Below are positions 44,141-54,189 of a stretch of 64,000 bases of DNA, in pieces. Both the position numbers and the translations under genes were made by a program. The notes beneath the pieces are model-generated. The model saw nothing but the letters and a program-made list of their open reading frames with translations. It made no database searches and was not told the DNA's origin. Numbering within the stretch: the first letter of the stretch is position 1; each line of letters begins with the position of its first letter. This DNA comes from Fluviispira vulneris (GTDB taxonomy: Bacteria > Bdellovibrionota_B > Oligoflexia > Silvanigrellales > Silvanigrellaceae), in contig NZ_JACRSE010000005.1 of the NCBI RefSeq assembly GCF_014281055.1, forward strand, positions 248,001 through 312,000, written 5' to 3'.

Positions 44141-45685
44141 ATGAGTCAGAAAAAAAATTATGATCTAAAATACAAACCATTTAAAAAAGTCCTCATAGCA
44201 AACAGAGGTGAAATTGCTGTGCGCATAATTCGTGCGTGTCGAGACTTAGATTTAAGTCCTTTGGCAATTTATTCCTCAGCAGATCTCAATTCGAGACATG
44301 TCGCGCTTGCCGATGCTGCAGTCTGTATTGGCAACGGTCCCAGTAACGAAAGTTATTTAATAATTGATAATATTATAAATGCAGCGAAAGAATTAGGAGC
44401 AGAAGCTGTGCATCCTGGGTTTGGCTTTCTCTCTGAAAATGCTGAATTTGCCAATGCTGTTCTTGCTGCAAATCTAATTTGGATTGGCCCATCTCCACTC
44501 GCAATCCATACAATGGGCGATAAAACAGTCGCAAAAAAAAAGGTAACAGAAGCTGGAGTGCCTTGTTGCCCAGGGAAAAACGATCCTTTAAAAGATATAA
44601 AAGAATTAAAAGAAACTGCACAAAAAATAGGATATCCAATAATCTTAAAAGCCGCTGCAGGTGGGGGCGGAAGAGGAATGAGAGTGGTTCGCTCTGATAA
44701 AGATCTCGGTCAAGCTTTTAACTCCTGCCAAAAAGAAGCTCTAAGTTACTTTGGAAATGCAGATGTATTTTGTGAAAAATATATTGAACATCCTCGACAT
44801 ATTGAATTTCAAATTCTAGCTGATAGCTATGGAAATATTGTGCATTTATATGAAAGAGATTGCACAATTCAAAGAAGGCATCAGAAATTAATTGAGGAGG
44901 CACCATCAAGTTATATCAACGAAGAAACTAGAAAAAAGATGGGAGATATTGCTGTCAAAGCAGCAAAAAGCGTGGGATATGTCAACGCTGGAACAGTTGA
45001 ATTTATTTTAGAATCCCCAACTCAATTTTATTTTATGGAAATGAATACACGTATTCAAGTTGAGCATCCCGTGTCAGAAATGATCACTGGAGTAGATCTT
45101 TTACAAATGCAATTAAAAATTGCTATGGGAGAAAAAATTCCATTTGAGCAAAAAGATCTCTCAATCCGAGGATGGGCGTTTGAGGCAAGAATCAATGCAG
45201 AAGATCCGTATAACAATTTTAGACCAGACCCTGGTACTGTCGAGGAAGTAGAATTTCCTGCAGGTCCTGGCATCCGTGTAGATTCACATATTTACACTGG
45301 TTATAAAATACCCGAATTTTATGATTCAATGATCGCAAAATTAATTGTCTATGGATTCAATAGATCTGATGCAATGAATAAATTGAAACGTGCTTTAAAT
45401 GAATTTCACATCGAAGGTATTCAAACCACAATTCCTTTTCATCAAGCTCTTCTTGAAAACAAAGATTTCCTTGCAGGAAATTACTCCACAAAATTTATTG
45501 AAGAAAATGAACACCTACTTGAAGAAGTTGAAGAAAAAAGAGATGACATATCAGTTTTTGAAGCGTGTGCTATTGCTATAAAAATAGTTGAAAATAAAAC
45601 TCATGGCGAAGCAAGACCACATACAATAATTGAAAGTCAAGAACCATGGAAGATTGCTTTTTTAAATGAAAGCACACGAAGATAA
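44141..45685 (+). CDS. pccA: Acyl-CoA carboxylase biotin carboxylase subunit
   Basis: 514 residues with the biotin carboxylase fold: KVLIANRGEIAVRIIRAC, AVHPGFGFLSENAEFA, ATP-grasp loop ILKAAAGGGGRGMRVV, YIEHPRHIEFQILAD, ERDCTIQRRHQKLIEEAP and the catalytic FYFMEMNTRIQVEHPV. It lacks the C-terminal biotinyl domain of fused alpha subunits; that domain is encoded by the next gene. The product is assigned to propionyl-CoA from context. Confidence 0.93.
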   Translation: MSQKKNYDLKYKPFKKVLIANRGEIAVRIIRACRDLDLSPLAIYSSADLNSRHVALADAAVCIGNGPSNESYLIIDNIINAAKELGAEAVHPGFGFLSENAEFANAVLAANLIWIGPSPLAIHTMGDKTVAKKKVTEAGVPCCPGKNDPLKDIKELKETAQKIGYPIILKAAAGGGGRGMRVVRSDKDLGQAFNSCQKEALSYFGNADVFCEKYIEHPRHIEFQILADSYGNIVHLYERDCTIQRRHQKLIEEAPSSYINEETRKKMGDIAVKAAKSVGYVNAGTVEFILESPTQFYFMEMNTRIQVEHPVSEMITGVDLLQMQLKIAMGEKIPFEQKDLSIRGWAFEARINAEDPYNNFRPDPGTVEEVEFPAGPGIRVDSHIYTGYKIPEFYDSMIAKLIVYGFNRSDAMNKLKRALNEFHIEGIQTTIPFHQALLENKDFLAGNYSTKFIEENEHLLEEVEEKRDDISVFEACAIAIKIVENKTHGEARPHTIIESQEPWKIAFLNESTRR

Positions 45686-45699
45686 ATGGAGTTCAATAA

Positions 45700-46257
45700 A
45701 TGAAAATGAATGTGCAAAAAAATTCTAACACAAAGAATTTTCAAGTAGAGATTTCTTGTACAACGGATCTCACTCACTTAGCGAACGGCGATTTCTTTTC
45801 AGTTACTTTATCAGAGGAAAATGATAATCCTAAAAATTATTCAGTTTGCCTTCTTGCTGATGGCCGAAGTTACTTAATAAATAATAAAATAGTTCGTATA
45901 GAAAAAATAAAAACAAAGAAAAGAAATGATTATTATAGAATTGCCTTTAAAAACCAAGGATTACTAACACATAATTATTTTCATGTTACTCCCATTAGAG
46001 CCGTTAAACCAAAAATATCAGTGAGTAATTTTGGGGGTGGAGATATGAAATCACCCATGACTGGAAAAATAATTTCTATACTTGTTCAAAATGATTCTAT
46101 GGTAAAAGAAGGTGATGCCTTAGTTATTATTGAAGCAATGAAAATGGAGAATCGTATTCTTGCTGAATGCGATGGTAAAATAGCAAATTTAAATATAATT
46201 GCAGGTAATAATGTGAATGCAGGGGATTTACTTTTAAGTATTGTTGCTGCAAATTAA
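45700..46257 (+). CDS. Biotin carboxyl carrier protein
   Basis: 185 residues. The C-terminal 70 form a biotinyl domain: MKSPMTGKIISILVQNDSMV, then VIIEAMKMENRI with the biotinylated Lys, then GDLLLSIVA. The N-terminal part is strand-rich and resembles the linker/BT domain that holds carrier and carboxylase together. It lies 14 bp after the biotin carboxylase gene and so completes a split carboxylase. Confidence 0.9.
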   Translation: MKMNVQKNSNTKNFQVEISCTTDLTHLANGDFFSVTLSEENDNPKNYSVCLLADGRSYLINNKIVRIEKIKTKKRNDYYRIAFKNQGLLTHNYFHVTPIRAVKPKISVSNFGGGDMKSPMTGKIISILVQNDSMVKEGDALVIIEAMKMENRILAECDGKIANLNIIAGNNVNAGDLLLSIVAAN

Positions 46258-46266
46258 GGTTACAAA

Positions 46267-47274
46267 ATGAAAATACAACAATCCATAGAATTGAATTCAC
46301 TTGTTGAACTACTTATTGGTAAAAAAACTTTACCAAATGTGGAACTATGGCGTTCGCGGATTCGTGCATTGAGTAAAGCAATTTCATTTGTCGAAAATGA
46401 TCCATTGCTAGCTCCTAAGCTCCTCTCCCACGCTGGCATTCAACTTGCAGAAAATAAATCTAATAAAACGCGTGTCGTAGGGATTACAGGTTTACCTGGT
46501 GCAGGAAAATCAACTTTAACAAATCTATTTGTCAGAGAATTACGTGCACAAAACAAAAGCGTCGCTGTGCTTGCCGTTGATCCATCCTCCACTCTTTCAG
46601 GTGGAGCTATTTTGGGCGATCGGATTCGCATGCAGGATCACTTTCGCGATTCACACGTTTTTATCCGCTCAATGGGTTCACGCGGAGCACTGGGCGGAGT
46701 TGCAAAAGCAACACGCAGCGCTATCCGTTTAGCAACACTTTTAGAATTTGATTATATTTTAGTAGAAACTGTTGGAATTGGTCAAAGCGAAAGCGATATC
46801 ATCAATCTTGCTGACACGACATTGCTTGTTTTAATGCCAAATAGTGGCGATGAGATTCAGCTGATGAAAGCTGGAATCTTACAATTGGCGAATATTTATA
46901 TTATTAACAAATGTGATTTGTCAGATCCTTCAAGAATGGTGCAAGAAATTAAAGAAAATACGATGCCACTTGAATCAGAAGGATGGTGTCCCCCTGTGTT
47001 AAAAAGCTCCGCTTCTCACAATCAAGGAATTAAAGAAATTGTTGAGCAGATATTCTTACATTCTGAATATGAAAACAAACATAATAAAGGAAAAACTCTT
47101 CGCAATTTAAGATTACGAAGAGAAATATTACAAAATATATTAATCATGACAGAACTGAATTTTAAAGAGGAAATAGATAATATTCCCGAATATGAAATTG
47201 ATGAGCTTGCTCAAGGAAAAACAACTGCTATGGCTTTAGCTAAAAACTTTTATGCAAAATACATTCATAAATAA
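46267..47274 (+). CDS. MeaB/ArgK-type GTPase (mutase chaperone)
   Basis: 335 residues. G1 GITGLPGAGKSTL, then LAVDPSSTLSGGAILGDRIRM, IRSMGSRGALGG, G3-like ILVETVGIGQSE and G4 NKCD are the hallmarks of MeaB. MeaB gates adenosylcobalamin delivery to methylmalonyl-CoA mutase and protects the enzyme. It sits in the propionate operon, between the carrier protein and epimerase genes, which fits that role. Confidence 0.94.
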   Translation: MKIQQSIELNSLVELLIGKKTLPNVELWRSRIRALSKAISFVENDPLLAPKLLSHAGIQLAENKSNKTRVVGITGLPGAGKSTLTNLFVRELRAQNKSVAVLAVDPSSTLSGGAILGDRIRMQDHFRDSHVFIRSMGSRGALGGVAKATRSAIRLATLLEFDYILVETVGIGQSESDIINLADTTLLVLMPNSGDEIQLMKAGILQLANIYIINKCDLSDPSRMVQEIKENTMPLESEGWCPPVLKSSASHNQGIKEIVEQIFLHSEYENKHNKGKTLRNLRLRREILQNILIMTELNFKEEIDNIPEYEIDELAQGKTTAMALAKNFYAKYIHK

Positions 47275-47284
47275 AGGAATGAAA

Positions 47285-47695
47285 ATGATCATCAAAAGGA
47301 TAAGTCATTTAGGAATTGTTCCTAAAGATGTAGAAAAGTCAGTTAAATTTTTCCATGGCATTCTAAATTTAGACAAAGAGGGTTCTGAAATTGTTGAAGA
47401 GCAAAAGGTGAGTGTGCAATTTATCAGAGCTGAAAATTCACGACTTGAAATTCTTGAAGCAACTTCTAGTGACAGTCCGATAGCTAAGTTCCTAGAATCA
47501 AAAGGCTCTGGTGTGCAGCACATCGCTCTTGAAGTCGATAATTTAGATGAGTGGATTGATCATTTGAAAAAAAACAATATTCGTCTTATTGATGAAGTTC
47601 CACGATATGGCGCACACAACACACGCATCATATTTATTCACCCTCATTCAACTGGAGGGGTGCTCGTAGAGCTTGTCGAGGAACAAAATAAATAA
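47285..47695 (+). CDS. mce: Methylmalonyl-CoA epimerase
   Basis: 136-residue VOC-fold protein interconverting the 2R and 2S epimers of methylmalonyl-CoA. It has ISHLGIVPKDVEKSVKFF (metal His), GSGVQHIALEVDNL (second His) and VLVELVEE (metal Glu). AAAGGA precedes ATG 47285 at six bases; earlier in-frame ATGs at 47252 and 47279 are too close to the ribosome site or overlap the previous gene. Last gene of the operon. Confidence 0.92.
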   Translation: MIIKRISHLGIVPKDVEKSVKFFHGILNLDKEGSEIVEEQKVSVQFIRAENSRLEILEATSSDSPIAKFLESKGSGVQHIALEVDNLDEWIDHLKKNNIRLIDEVPRYGAHNTRIIFIHPHSTGGVLVELVEEQNK

Positions 47696-47735
47696 TTAAT
47701 AGGCATAGCTTATTGTCATCAGAAAAGAACTGAAT

Positions 47736-48494
47736 ATGAAAATCCGCAATTTAATAACTCTCTTAACTTTGAGTACTTCTGTATTTATCTTGAATTCCTG
47801 CCAAACGATTCCAATTGGAGAGATGTCACAAGATGATGGTATCACGCTCATTCGCAATTCCTATAAAAGCGAATCCTGGACAGATGTTATTACAAGTGTA
47901 GATGAATACAGAATCCGTTATCCCTATTCAAAATTTAATGTTGAAGCAGACCTCATGCAAGCTGACGCATATTATCAAGCTGATAGATACCCCGAAAGTA
48001 TTATTGCTTATGAAGATTTTATTCGTAAAAATCCAAATAATCCAAGCGTTGTTCTTGCCCATTACCGTATAGCTGTCGCATACGATTTCCAAGCTCCAAC
48101 TGCAGTTGACAAGGAACAACTCAATGCAAAAAAATCGATTGCAAAATATTCCTTCTACGTTAAGAATTTTCAAAATGCTGAACATGTAAAAGATGCTAAA
48201 AATCGCATTGAAGTTCTAACCCGACGATTAGCAGAACATGAAAAATTTATCGCAGACTTTTATTGGCGAAAAGAGCAATATTCAGCGGCACTAGAAAGAT
48301 ATTTATCTTTGAAAAAAAATTATGGTCAATATGCAGATCTCATAACAGAAGCAAATGAAAACATTGCTGATTGCTATGCAAATTTAGCAAGTCAATTAGA
48401 GGAAGATCCGAAATCAGAGGAGTATATTACTTTTAAAAACACAACTCCTGATGAGCTTAGGAAAAAAGCTGAAGAGTATAGAAAGAAAATTTAA
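47736..48494 (+). CDS. bamD: Outer membrane assembly lipoprotein BamD
   Basis: 252 residues. Signal peptide ending in the lipobox LNSC (Cys about 22), then TPR repeats: YKSESWTDVITSVDEYRIRYPYSKFNVEADLMQADAYY, RYPESIIAYEDFIRKNPNNP, and YSAALERYLSLKKNYG. This is the BamD/YfiO layout; BamD works with BamA to fold outer-membrane proteins. It shows that the cell has an outer membrane. It lies 40 bp after the epimerase gene. Confidence 0.9.
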   Translation: MKIRNLITLLTLSTSVFILNSCQTIPIGEMSQDDGITLIRNSYKSESWTDVITSVDEYRIRYPYSKFNVEADLMQADAYYQADRYPESIIAYEDFIRKNPNNPSVVLAHYRIAVAYDFQAPTAVDKEQLNAKKSIAKYSFYVKNFQNAEHVKDAKNRIEVLTRRLAEHEKFIADFYWRKEQYSAALERYLSLKKNYGQYADLITEANENIADCYANLASQLEEDPKSEEYITFKNTTPDELRKKAEEYRKKI

Positions 48495-48517
48495 CTCAAT
48501 ATATTGCGAGTGATTTA

Positions 48518-49795
48518 ATGAAAATTTTGCACACCTCGGATTGGCATTTAGGCGCTTCTTATGAAGGTGTCAGTAGAGAAGAGGATCATAAATTTTTTCT
48601 GAATTGGTTATTAAATACGCTAAATGAACAAAACATAGATGTTCTTTTAATTGCAGGTGATATTTTTGATCAAACTCAACCCTCTTCAGAGTCACTCAAA
48701 AGTTATTATCAATTTCTGTTTCATATTTCTAAATCGACATCTGTAAAAAAAGTAATTGTATTGGGTGGTAATCATGATTCTCCTTCACGACTCGATGCTC
48801 CTGCAGAGTTATTAAAACTGCTTGATGTATTTGTCGTGGGAGGGATGACAAGCGATCTTGATAATTTAGATAAATATCTTTGCCCTATATATTCTTCTGA
48901 CAATAAAATTGAACTGATTATAGCGACTGTGCCATATATCCATGAATTTCGTTTAGGTGTAAGAACAGCTTTTTTATCTGAAAAAGAAATTCAAGCAGAT
49001 TTTAAAAATAAATTCTCTGAACTTTATAAAAAATTAGCTGACAAAGCGGAGGAACTTGCTCAGAATGTCCCGCTCATTGCGACTGGACATTTAGCGTGTA
49101 CAGGCAGTGAAAAGGATGACTCACCACTTGAAGTTCATTTAGTTGGCACCATTGGCAGTTTACCAAGTGATATCTTCGACCCGCGTTTTTGTTACGTTGC
49201 CCTTGGACATGTGCATAGAAGTTATAAAGTTGAAAAGTCAAATGCTTATTATAGCGGTTCACCCATTCCACTTTCTATTAAAGAATCAAAAACAGATCGT
49301 GCTGTTTATGTTCTCAATTTTAAACAAGATCAAATAACTCCAGATGTAGAGAAAATAACTGTTCCTGTTCTTAGAAATATTGTAGAAATATCTGGAGAGT
49401 TAGAAGAAGTTTATGTAAAAATTAAAAAATTAAAGTGGACAACACCTCTTCCACCTTTCTTAAGTTTACAAATAAATGTGGAATCTTTTTCTATTGGTAC
49501 AGATTTCCAAATTCGTAAAGAAGTTGAATCCTATTTTTCCAAAATAACAGACAATAATACTATGCAAGAACAAGCAATTACTTCTGCATTTTCAAAGAGT
49601 GTACCAATTATTTCACAGATCAAACAGTACCCAATTCATAAAAAGCAAAAAGTGAATATATTTGAACACAATAAATCTTTAAAAGAATTAACTGTTGAAG
49701 AAATATTTATAAAAATGTGTGAGTTAAAAAATCAAACTCTTGATGAAAATTTGCTCACAGCATTTAGAAGTTTAATTTCCAATGAGAATAAATAA
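48518..49795 (+). CDS. sbcD: Exonuclease subunit SbcD
   Basis: 425 residues. Metallophosphoesterase motifs: ILHTSDWHLG, LLIAGDIFDQ, LGGNHDSPSR, ATGHLACTGS and ALGHVHRSY. SbcD is the nuclease of the SbcCD complex that opens hairpins and processes double-strand breaks. The C-terminal cap domain is present. The ribosome site is weak. sbcC follows after 11 bases. Confidence 0.95.
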   Translation: MKILHTSDWHLGASYEGVSREEDHKFFLNWLLNTLNEQNIDVLLIAGDIFDQTQPSSESLKSYYQFLFHISKSTSVKKVIVLGGNHDSPSRLDAPAELLKLLDVFVVGGMTSDLDNLDKYLCPIYSSDNKIELIIATVPYIHEFRLGVRTAFLSEKEIQADFKNKFSELYKKLADKAEELAQNVPLIATGHLACTGSEKDDSPLEVHLVGTIGSLPSDIFDPRFCYVALGHVHRSYKVEKSNAYYSGSPIPLSIKESKTDRAVYVLNFKQDQITPDVEKITVPVLRNIVEISGELEEVYVKIKKLKWTTPLPPFLSLQINVESFSIGTDFQIRKEVESYFSKITDNNTMQEQAITSAFSKSVPIISQIKQYPIHKKQKVNIFEHNKSLKELTVEEIFIKMCELKNQTLDENLLTAFRSLISNENK

Positions 49796-49806
49796 AGGTA
49801 ATTAAA

Positions 49807-52800
49807 TTGAAATTGTTAAAAATAGAACTCGAAAATTTAAATTCTCTTTATGGACGACACAGTATAGATTTTATCAAAGACTTACAGAGTGCTCCAATTT
49901 TTCTAATAATGGGTGCAACAGGTTCTGGAAAATCCACCTTAATGGATGCTATGTCGTTAGCATTATTTGGACAAACTCCGCGTTTAGCAAAAAATAAAGC
50001 GGAGAAGGATCTTGAAAATGACAGTCGGCTTGTTATGTCAAGAGGCACTTATTCTGCTTATGCACAATTAACCTTTCAAAAAACAGAACATGGACAGACT
50101 AAAATTTATAGAGCAACTTGGCAATGCGAACGTGCTTTTAAAAAAGCAGATGGAAAATTTAAAGACCCAAGAAGAGTTTTAGAAATCTTTGATCAAAATT
50201 CTGAAAGTTTTATTGAGCTAATAAGCGATCACAGACCTAAATTTTACGAACCCTATTTTGAAAAAGTATTAGAGAATTTAAGTGTCCAGGATTTCAAAAG
50301 AATGGTTCTACTTGCTCAAGGAGAATTTGCCGCCTTTTTAAAGGCAAATGAAGATGAAAGAGCAGAAATTTTAGAACGCTTAACCAATACTGAAATTTAT
50401 AGAGAAATCGGCAAAAAAGCGGCTGATAAAAAGAAAGAGCTTGAAGAAAAAGTCTATACCATACAAACAAGTTTGACTAGCTTAAACTTATTATCAGATG
50501 AAGAAGAAGACTATTTAAAAAGCAATAAAATACAAATAGAAGTTGATCTCGAGAATTTAGCTCTAGAATTAAAATCTATTGAAAATGGCATGAGCTGGTT
50601 TCTTAGAGAAGAGGATCTCAAGCTGAGATTTGAACAAGCAAATGAAAAATTCGAAGCTATTTTACTAGAAATCAAAGATAATCAATCTCATTTTGAACGT
50701 ATTGATTCCTATCAAAAAGCAAAAAAAGCTATAGAACTTATATTAAATGAAAGAAGATTATTTGAAAAAAAATCTGAAACCTTTTCTGAAATTGAAGACA
50801 AAAAAAAGCAATTATACGAATTAAATAATGAGAGTGACGAGCTCCAAATAAAAATAAATTTATTTAAAAACAATCTATATCAAAGCAAAAAAAATTATGC
50901 TGATATTAAAGATGATATCTTAAAATCTCGAGCACTCCACCAAGAGAAGCAGCGAATTACAGAAGAGAATAAAACAAAGTCCATTCATTTATCAGAAATT
51001 AGCTTTGAAAAAAATAAAAAAAATTCTCAACTTTCAGATATTTTATGTCAACGAGATTTACTTGAAAAAGAAAAATTAAAGTTATTAGAATTTCTTAAAA
51101 GCGATCTTAAAATAACCGATCATTTGCATAAAAAAGCTACACAAGAACTTGAAATAGCAAATGAAAATTTTAACTTAGTTAAAAATGAAATTTTTCAAAT
51201 TATAACTCCTTATCATCATCCAAATGAAAAAATGGAATGTTATGAACTTGAAAAAAACCATTTAAATCAGTTACTAAAAAAAATATCTAAACTCATTTGG
51301 GAACAAAAAAACTTAGATGAAAAATCAGCATCCATTACAAAATACAAAGATGAAATTTCAAATTTAGATCAATCAAGCAAAATTGAAAAAAATAAAATAA
51401 TTCAACTAAAAATTTTATTAAAAGAAGTTGAAATTGAATTAAAAAACTTAAATGATGATATTTCTAATTTATCTTGGGCAATGGAAATAGCTAAAAATAG
51501 ACGCCTCCTACATGACAATCAAGATTGTCCACTTTGTGGAAGCAAAGAACATCCTTATTTTTTACAAAAGACTTATGCGACTGTTGATCAAGCAGTTCTA
51601 GAAAAATACAAAAAATTATTAACTATTAAAGAAAATTCTGAAAAAAATTATCTAGAATTGGTTTCGAAAATAAATTATTCAGAAGCCACCCTAAAATCCC
51701 AGACACTAAATAAAAATAAATTGAGCATTGAACTTGATCAATTGAATGAGCAAATCAATTCTCAAAGCAAAGTGATTAAAAATTTTGCTTCTGATACTTT
51801 AAAATTAAAAGTTATAGAGCAAGAAAGTTTCCTTGAAATATTGAACAAAGCAGAATTGGATTACAAAAAGCAATATGAATCGATCGAAAAATTGCATGGC
51901 AAACTTGTTAAAACCTATCAAAATTATAATACACAAAAAGATATTTATACAGAAAAAAAAGAAAATAATAATAAATACTTAATTAAATATAATGAAATTT
52001 TAGAAACATTAAATAATCAATGTAACGATTTTGTATTAGAATCTCTTCTAAATGATTCGAATGATAATATCAATTTTAATCAATTATATTTTAATTCTCG
52101 TAATGCTTTTATGGAATTCAAAAAAATAGATGACAATCTAAAATTATTAAATAATAATATTATGAAAATATCTCTTGAAATCGACAATTTTAAAAGCAGA
52201 GAAAACAACCTAAAACTCGAAGTTTATAATTTACAAAACAAATTAGAAAATATAACAATAGAATTGTCAAAATATTTAGAAGGTGAAAACCCGGACATTT
52301 TTGAAGCAAATTTATTCTGTAAAATTGAGGAAAACGAAAATATATTAAAAAATGCTGAGAATTTGTTTGCAGAATTTAATAATAAAATCTCAATCCTCAA
52401 ATTTTCAATTGAAAATTTAACAAATATTCACGAAAATATAACTTTTGAGGCAAATGAACTTAGCGAAAAAATTGAATATGAACTTATATCAATTAAAATT
52501 CTAACAAGAGAAGCCGCTATATCTCTCAATATTCCTGAAGACTTCAATATTAATTATACAAACTTAAAAAATAAGCTTGAAATTGAAAAAATCTCTTTAA
52601 AAGAAAATAAAATGCAAAGAGAAATTGATCTTAAAGAGCATATTTTAAAAAATCCATTTCAGAATATTCATGAAAATTTACAATCATTGCAGGAGAAAAA
52701 AAATGTTTTGGAACAAAACATTTTAAACAAGAGAAACGAATACACAGAATTACATGCAAAAATAATTAACAATAATCTAAATAAAGCAAAGATCTCAAGC

Positions 52801-53352
52801 CAAAAAAGTGAACTTGAAAAAATACAAGTTGAATACAATACTTGGCTTAAACTACACCAACTTATAGGTATTGGCGAAGGAAATCAGTTTAAAAAATTTG
52901 CACAAATTTTAAATTTAGAAGAACTGATAACAAAAGCAAATGCACACCTGGCCCGTTTTGAAAAGCGATATTCTCTGGCCCCTGCTCTCGACGCAAACGG
53001 TGTTCCACGCCTCGCTTTTGCAATTAAAGACGGTTATCATGCTGATGAAGCACGATCCTTTAAAACATTATCAGGTGGTGAAACTTTTTTAGTTTCGTTA
53101 GCTTTGGCGCTGGCGCTTGCTGATTATCGATCTGTAAAAATGCCTGTAGAAACCATTTTACTCGATGAAGGCTTTGGAACGCTTGATCCCTCCACTCTAC
53201 AAACTGCTATGAGTGCTCTTGAGTCACTCCACTCAACAGGCACTCAGGTAGGCATTATCAGCCATGTGGAGGTGCTCAAAGAGTCGATTCCTTCACGTAT
53301 AATAGTAGAAAAACTTGGGAATGGGCATTCTACATTAAGAGTTGAAGTTTAG
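49807..53352 (+). CDS. sbcC: Exonuclease subunit SbcC
   Basis: 1181-residue SMC-like ATPase partner of SbcD. Walker A GATGSGKSTLMD lies near residue 37. Two long coiled coils flank the zinc hook CPLC (Cys 574 and 577). The C-terminal half has signature LSGGETFLVSLALALALAD and Walker B TILLDEGFGTLD. The start is TTG with AAAGG eight bases upstream. The coiled coils are extremely rich in Lys, Asn, Ile and Glu, reflecting the low G+C. Known role: ATP-driven handling of palindromes and DNA ends. Confidence 0.95.
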   Translation: MKLLKIELENLNSLYGRHSIDFIKDLQSAPIFLIMGATGSGKSTLMDAMSLALFGQTPRLAKNKAEKDLENDSRLVMSRGTYSAYAQLTFQKTEHGQTKIYRATWQCERAFKKADGKFKDPRRVLEIFDQNSESFIELISDHRPKFYEPYFEKVLENLSVQDFKRMVLLAQGEFAAFLKANEDERAEILERLTNTEIYREIGKKAADKKKELEEKVYTIQTSLTSLNLLSDEEEDYLKSNKIQIEVDLENLALELKSIENGMSWFLREEDLKLRFEQANEKFEAILLEIKDNQSHFERIDSYQKAKKAIELILNERRLFEKKSETFSEIEDKKKQLYELNNESDELQIKINLFKNNLYQSKKNYADIKDDILKSRALHQEKQRITEENKTKSIHLSEISFEKNKKNSQLSDILCQRDLLEKEKLKLLEFLKSDLKITDHLHKKATQELEIANENFNLVKNEIFQIITPYHHPNEKMECYELEKNHLNQLLKKISKLIWEQKNLDEKSASITKYKDEISNLDQSSKIEKNKIIQLKILLKEVEIELKNLNDDISNLSWAMEIAKNRRLLHDNQDCPLCGSKEHPYFLQKTYATVDQAVLEKYKKLLTIKENSEKNYLELVSKINYSEATLKSQTLNKNKLSIELDQLNEQINSQSKVIKNFASDTLKLKVIEQESFLEILNKAELDYKKQYESIEKLHGKLVKTYQNYNTQKDIYTEKKENNNKYLIKYNEILETLNNQCNDFVLESLLNDSNDNINFNQLYFNSRNAFMEFKKIDDNLKLLNNNIMKISLEIDNFKSRENNLKLEVYNLQNKLENITIELSKYLEGENPDIFEANLFCKIEENENILKNAENLFAEFNNKISILKFSIENLTNIHENITFEANELSEKIEYELISIKILTREAAISLNIPEDFNINYTNLKNKLEIEKISLKENKMQREIDLKEHILKNPFQNIHENLQSLQEKKNVLEQNILNKRNEYTELHAKIINNNLNKAKISSQKSELEKIQVEYNTWLKLHQLIGIGEGNQFKKFAQILNLEELITKANAHLARFEKRYSLAPALDANGVPRLAFAIKDGYHADEARSFKTLSGGETFLVSLALALALADYRSVKMPVETILLDEGFGTLDPSTLQTAMSALESLHSTGTQVGIISHVEVLKESIPSRIIVEKLGNGHSTLRVEV

Positions 53353-53366
53353 GACAAGGATAAAAA

Positions 53367-54188
53367 ATGAATATCAATGAATACTTGAATAAAAAAATCA
53401 TTTCGAGAGCCTGGTTACCTGGTTTTGGTGTGTTTGAACGAGAAGTGAGGCGTTTTTTTGCTGTGCCCGCACAGACAATTCTCGCCCCGTTTGGCAGCTC
53501 CATCCTTTATTTTGCCCTATTTGGTCTATCAATTGGTAAGCTACTCGCTACAGGCCATAACTCAATTTTAACCCATGGTTTTAATTATATTACATTTTTA
53601 ATTCCAGGCATTATGGCTATGGAAATTATCAACGCTGCGATCCAAAATCCAATGAGCAGTATTATGATTGCAAAATGGACCGGAACTATAGTCGATATGC
53701 TCATGGCGCCTCTGTCACCATTTGCAATGTGGCTTGCTTTTGTCTCAGGTGCTATTATCAGAGCACTTATCGTTGGTATTGCTGTATTTTTATCAGGGGC
53801 ATTGTGTGCAGGAAATTTTATTTTCTTTAATCCCTTTCCTTTAATATTGGCAATTATTCTGGCAGTCGGCATTTTTGGTAGTCTCGGAATTGCCGCTGGA
53901 GCGATATGCAAATCATGGGAACAGATCGGAGTTATTCTTTCATTTATTGTTCAGCCTCTAGTCTTTTTCTCTGGTGTTTTTTTCTCATTTAATTCTTTTC
54001 CAGAATGGATTCAACCAATACGTTTTTTTAATCCAATTTTTTATATTGTGAGCATGTTTCGTTATTCTATTTTAGGTGTTTCAGACACAACTCCTCTCAT
54101 TTCTTATGGGATATCAACTGTCTTTTTAATTATTTCCTCTATTTTTGCCATAATCGTGTTGAAATCTGGTTTTGGTTTGAGGTCGTAA
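53367..54188 (+). CDS. ABC-2 type transporter permease (YadH-like)
   Basis: 273 residues with six hydrophobic segments. It has ALFGLSIGK and ITFLIPGIMAMEIINAAIQNPMSS near the first ones, and the ABC-2 signature VQPLVFFSGVFFSFNSFPEWIQPIRFFNPIFYIV near the end. It resembles YadH, a permease of unknown substrate. AAGGA precedes the ATG. The ATPase gene follows one base after the stop. Confidence 0.88.
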   Translation: MNINEYLNKKIISRAWLPGFGVFEREVRRFFAVPAQTILAPFGSSILYFALFGLSIGKLLATGHNSILTHGFNYITFLIPGIMAMEIINAAIQNPMSSIMIAKWTGTIVDMLMAPLSPFAMWLAFVSGAIIRALIVGIAVFLSGALCAGNFIFFNPFPLILAIILAVGIFGSLGIAAGAICKSWEQIGVILSFIVQPLVFFSGVFFSFNSFPEWIQPIRFFNPIFYIVSMFRYSILGVSDTTPLISYGISTVFLIISSIFAIIVLKSGFGLRS

Positions 54189-54189
54189 A

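Noticed and set aside
42544-45685. Calling the carboxylase genes acetyl-CoA carboxylase
   Set aside because: The operon context with a mutase subunit, MeaB-type GTPase and epimerase points to propionyl-CoA.
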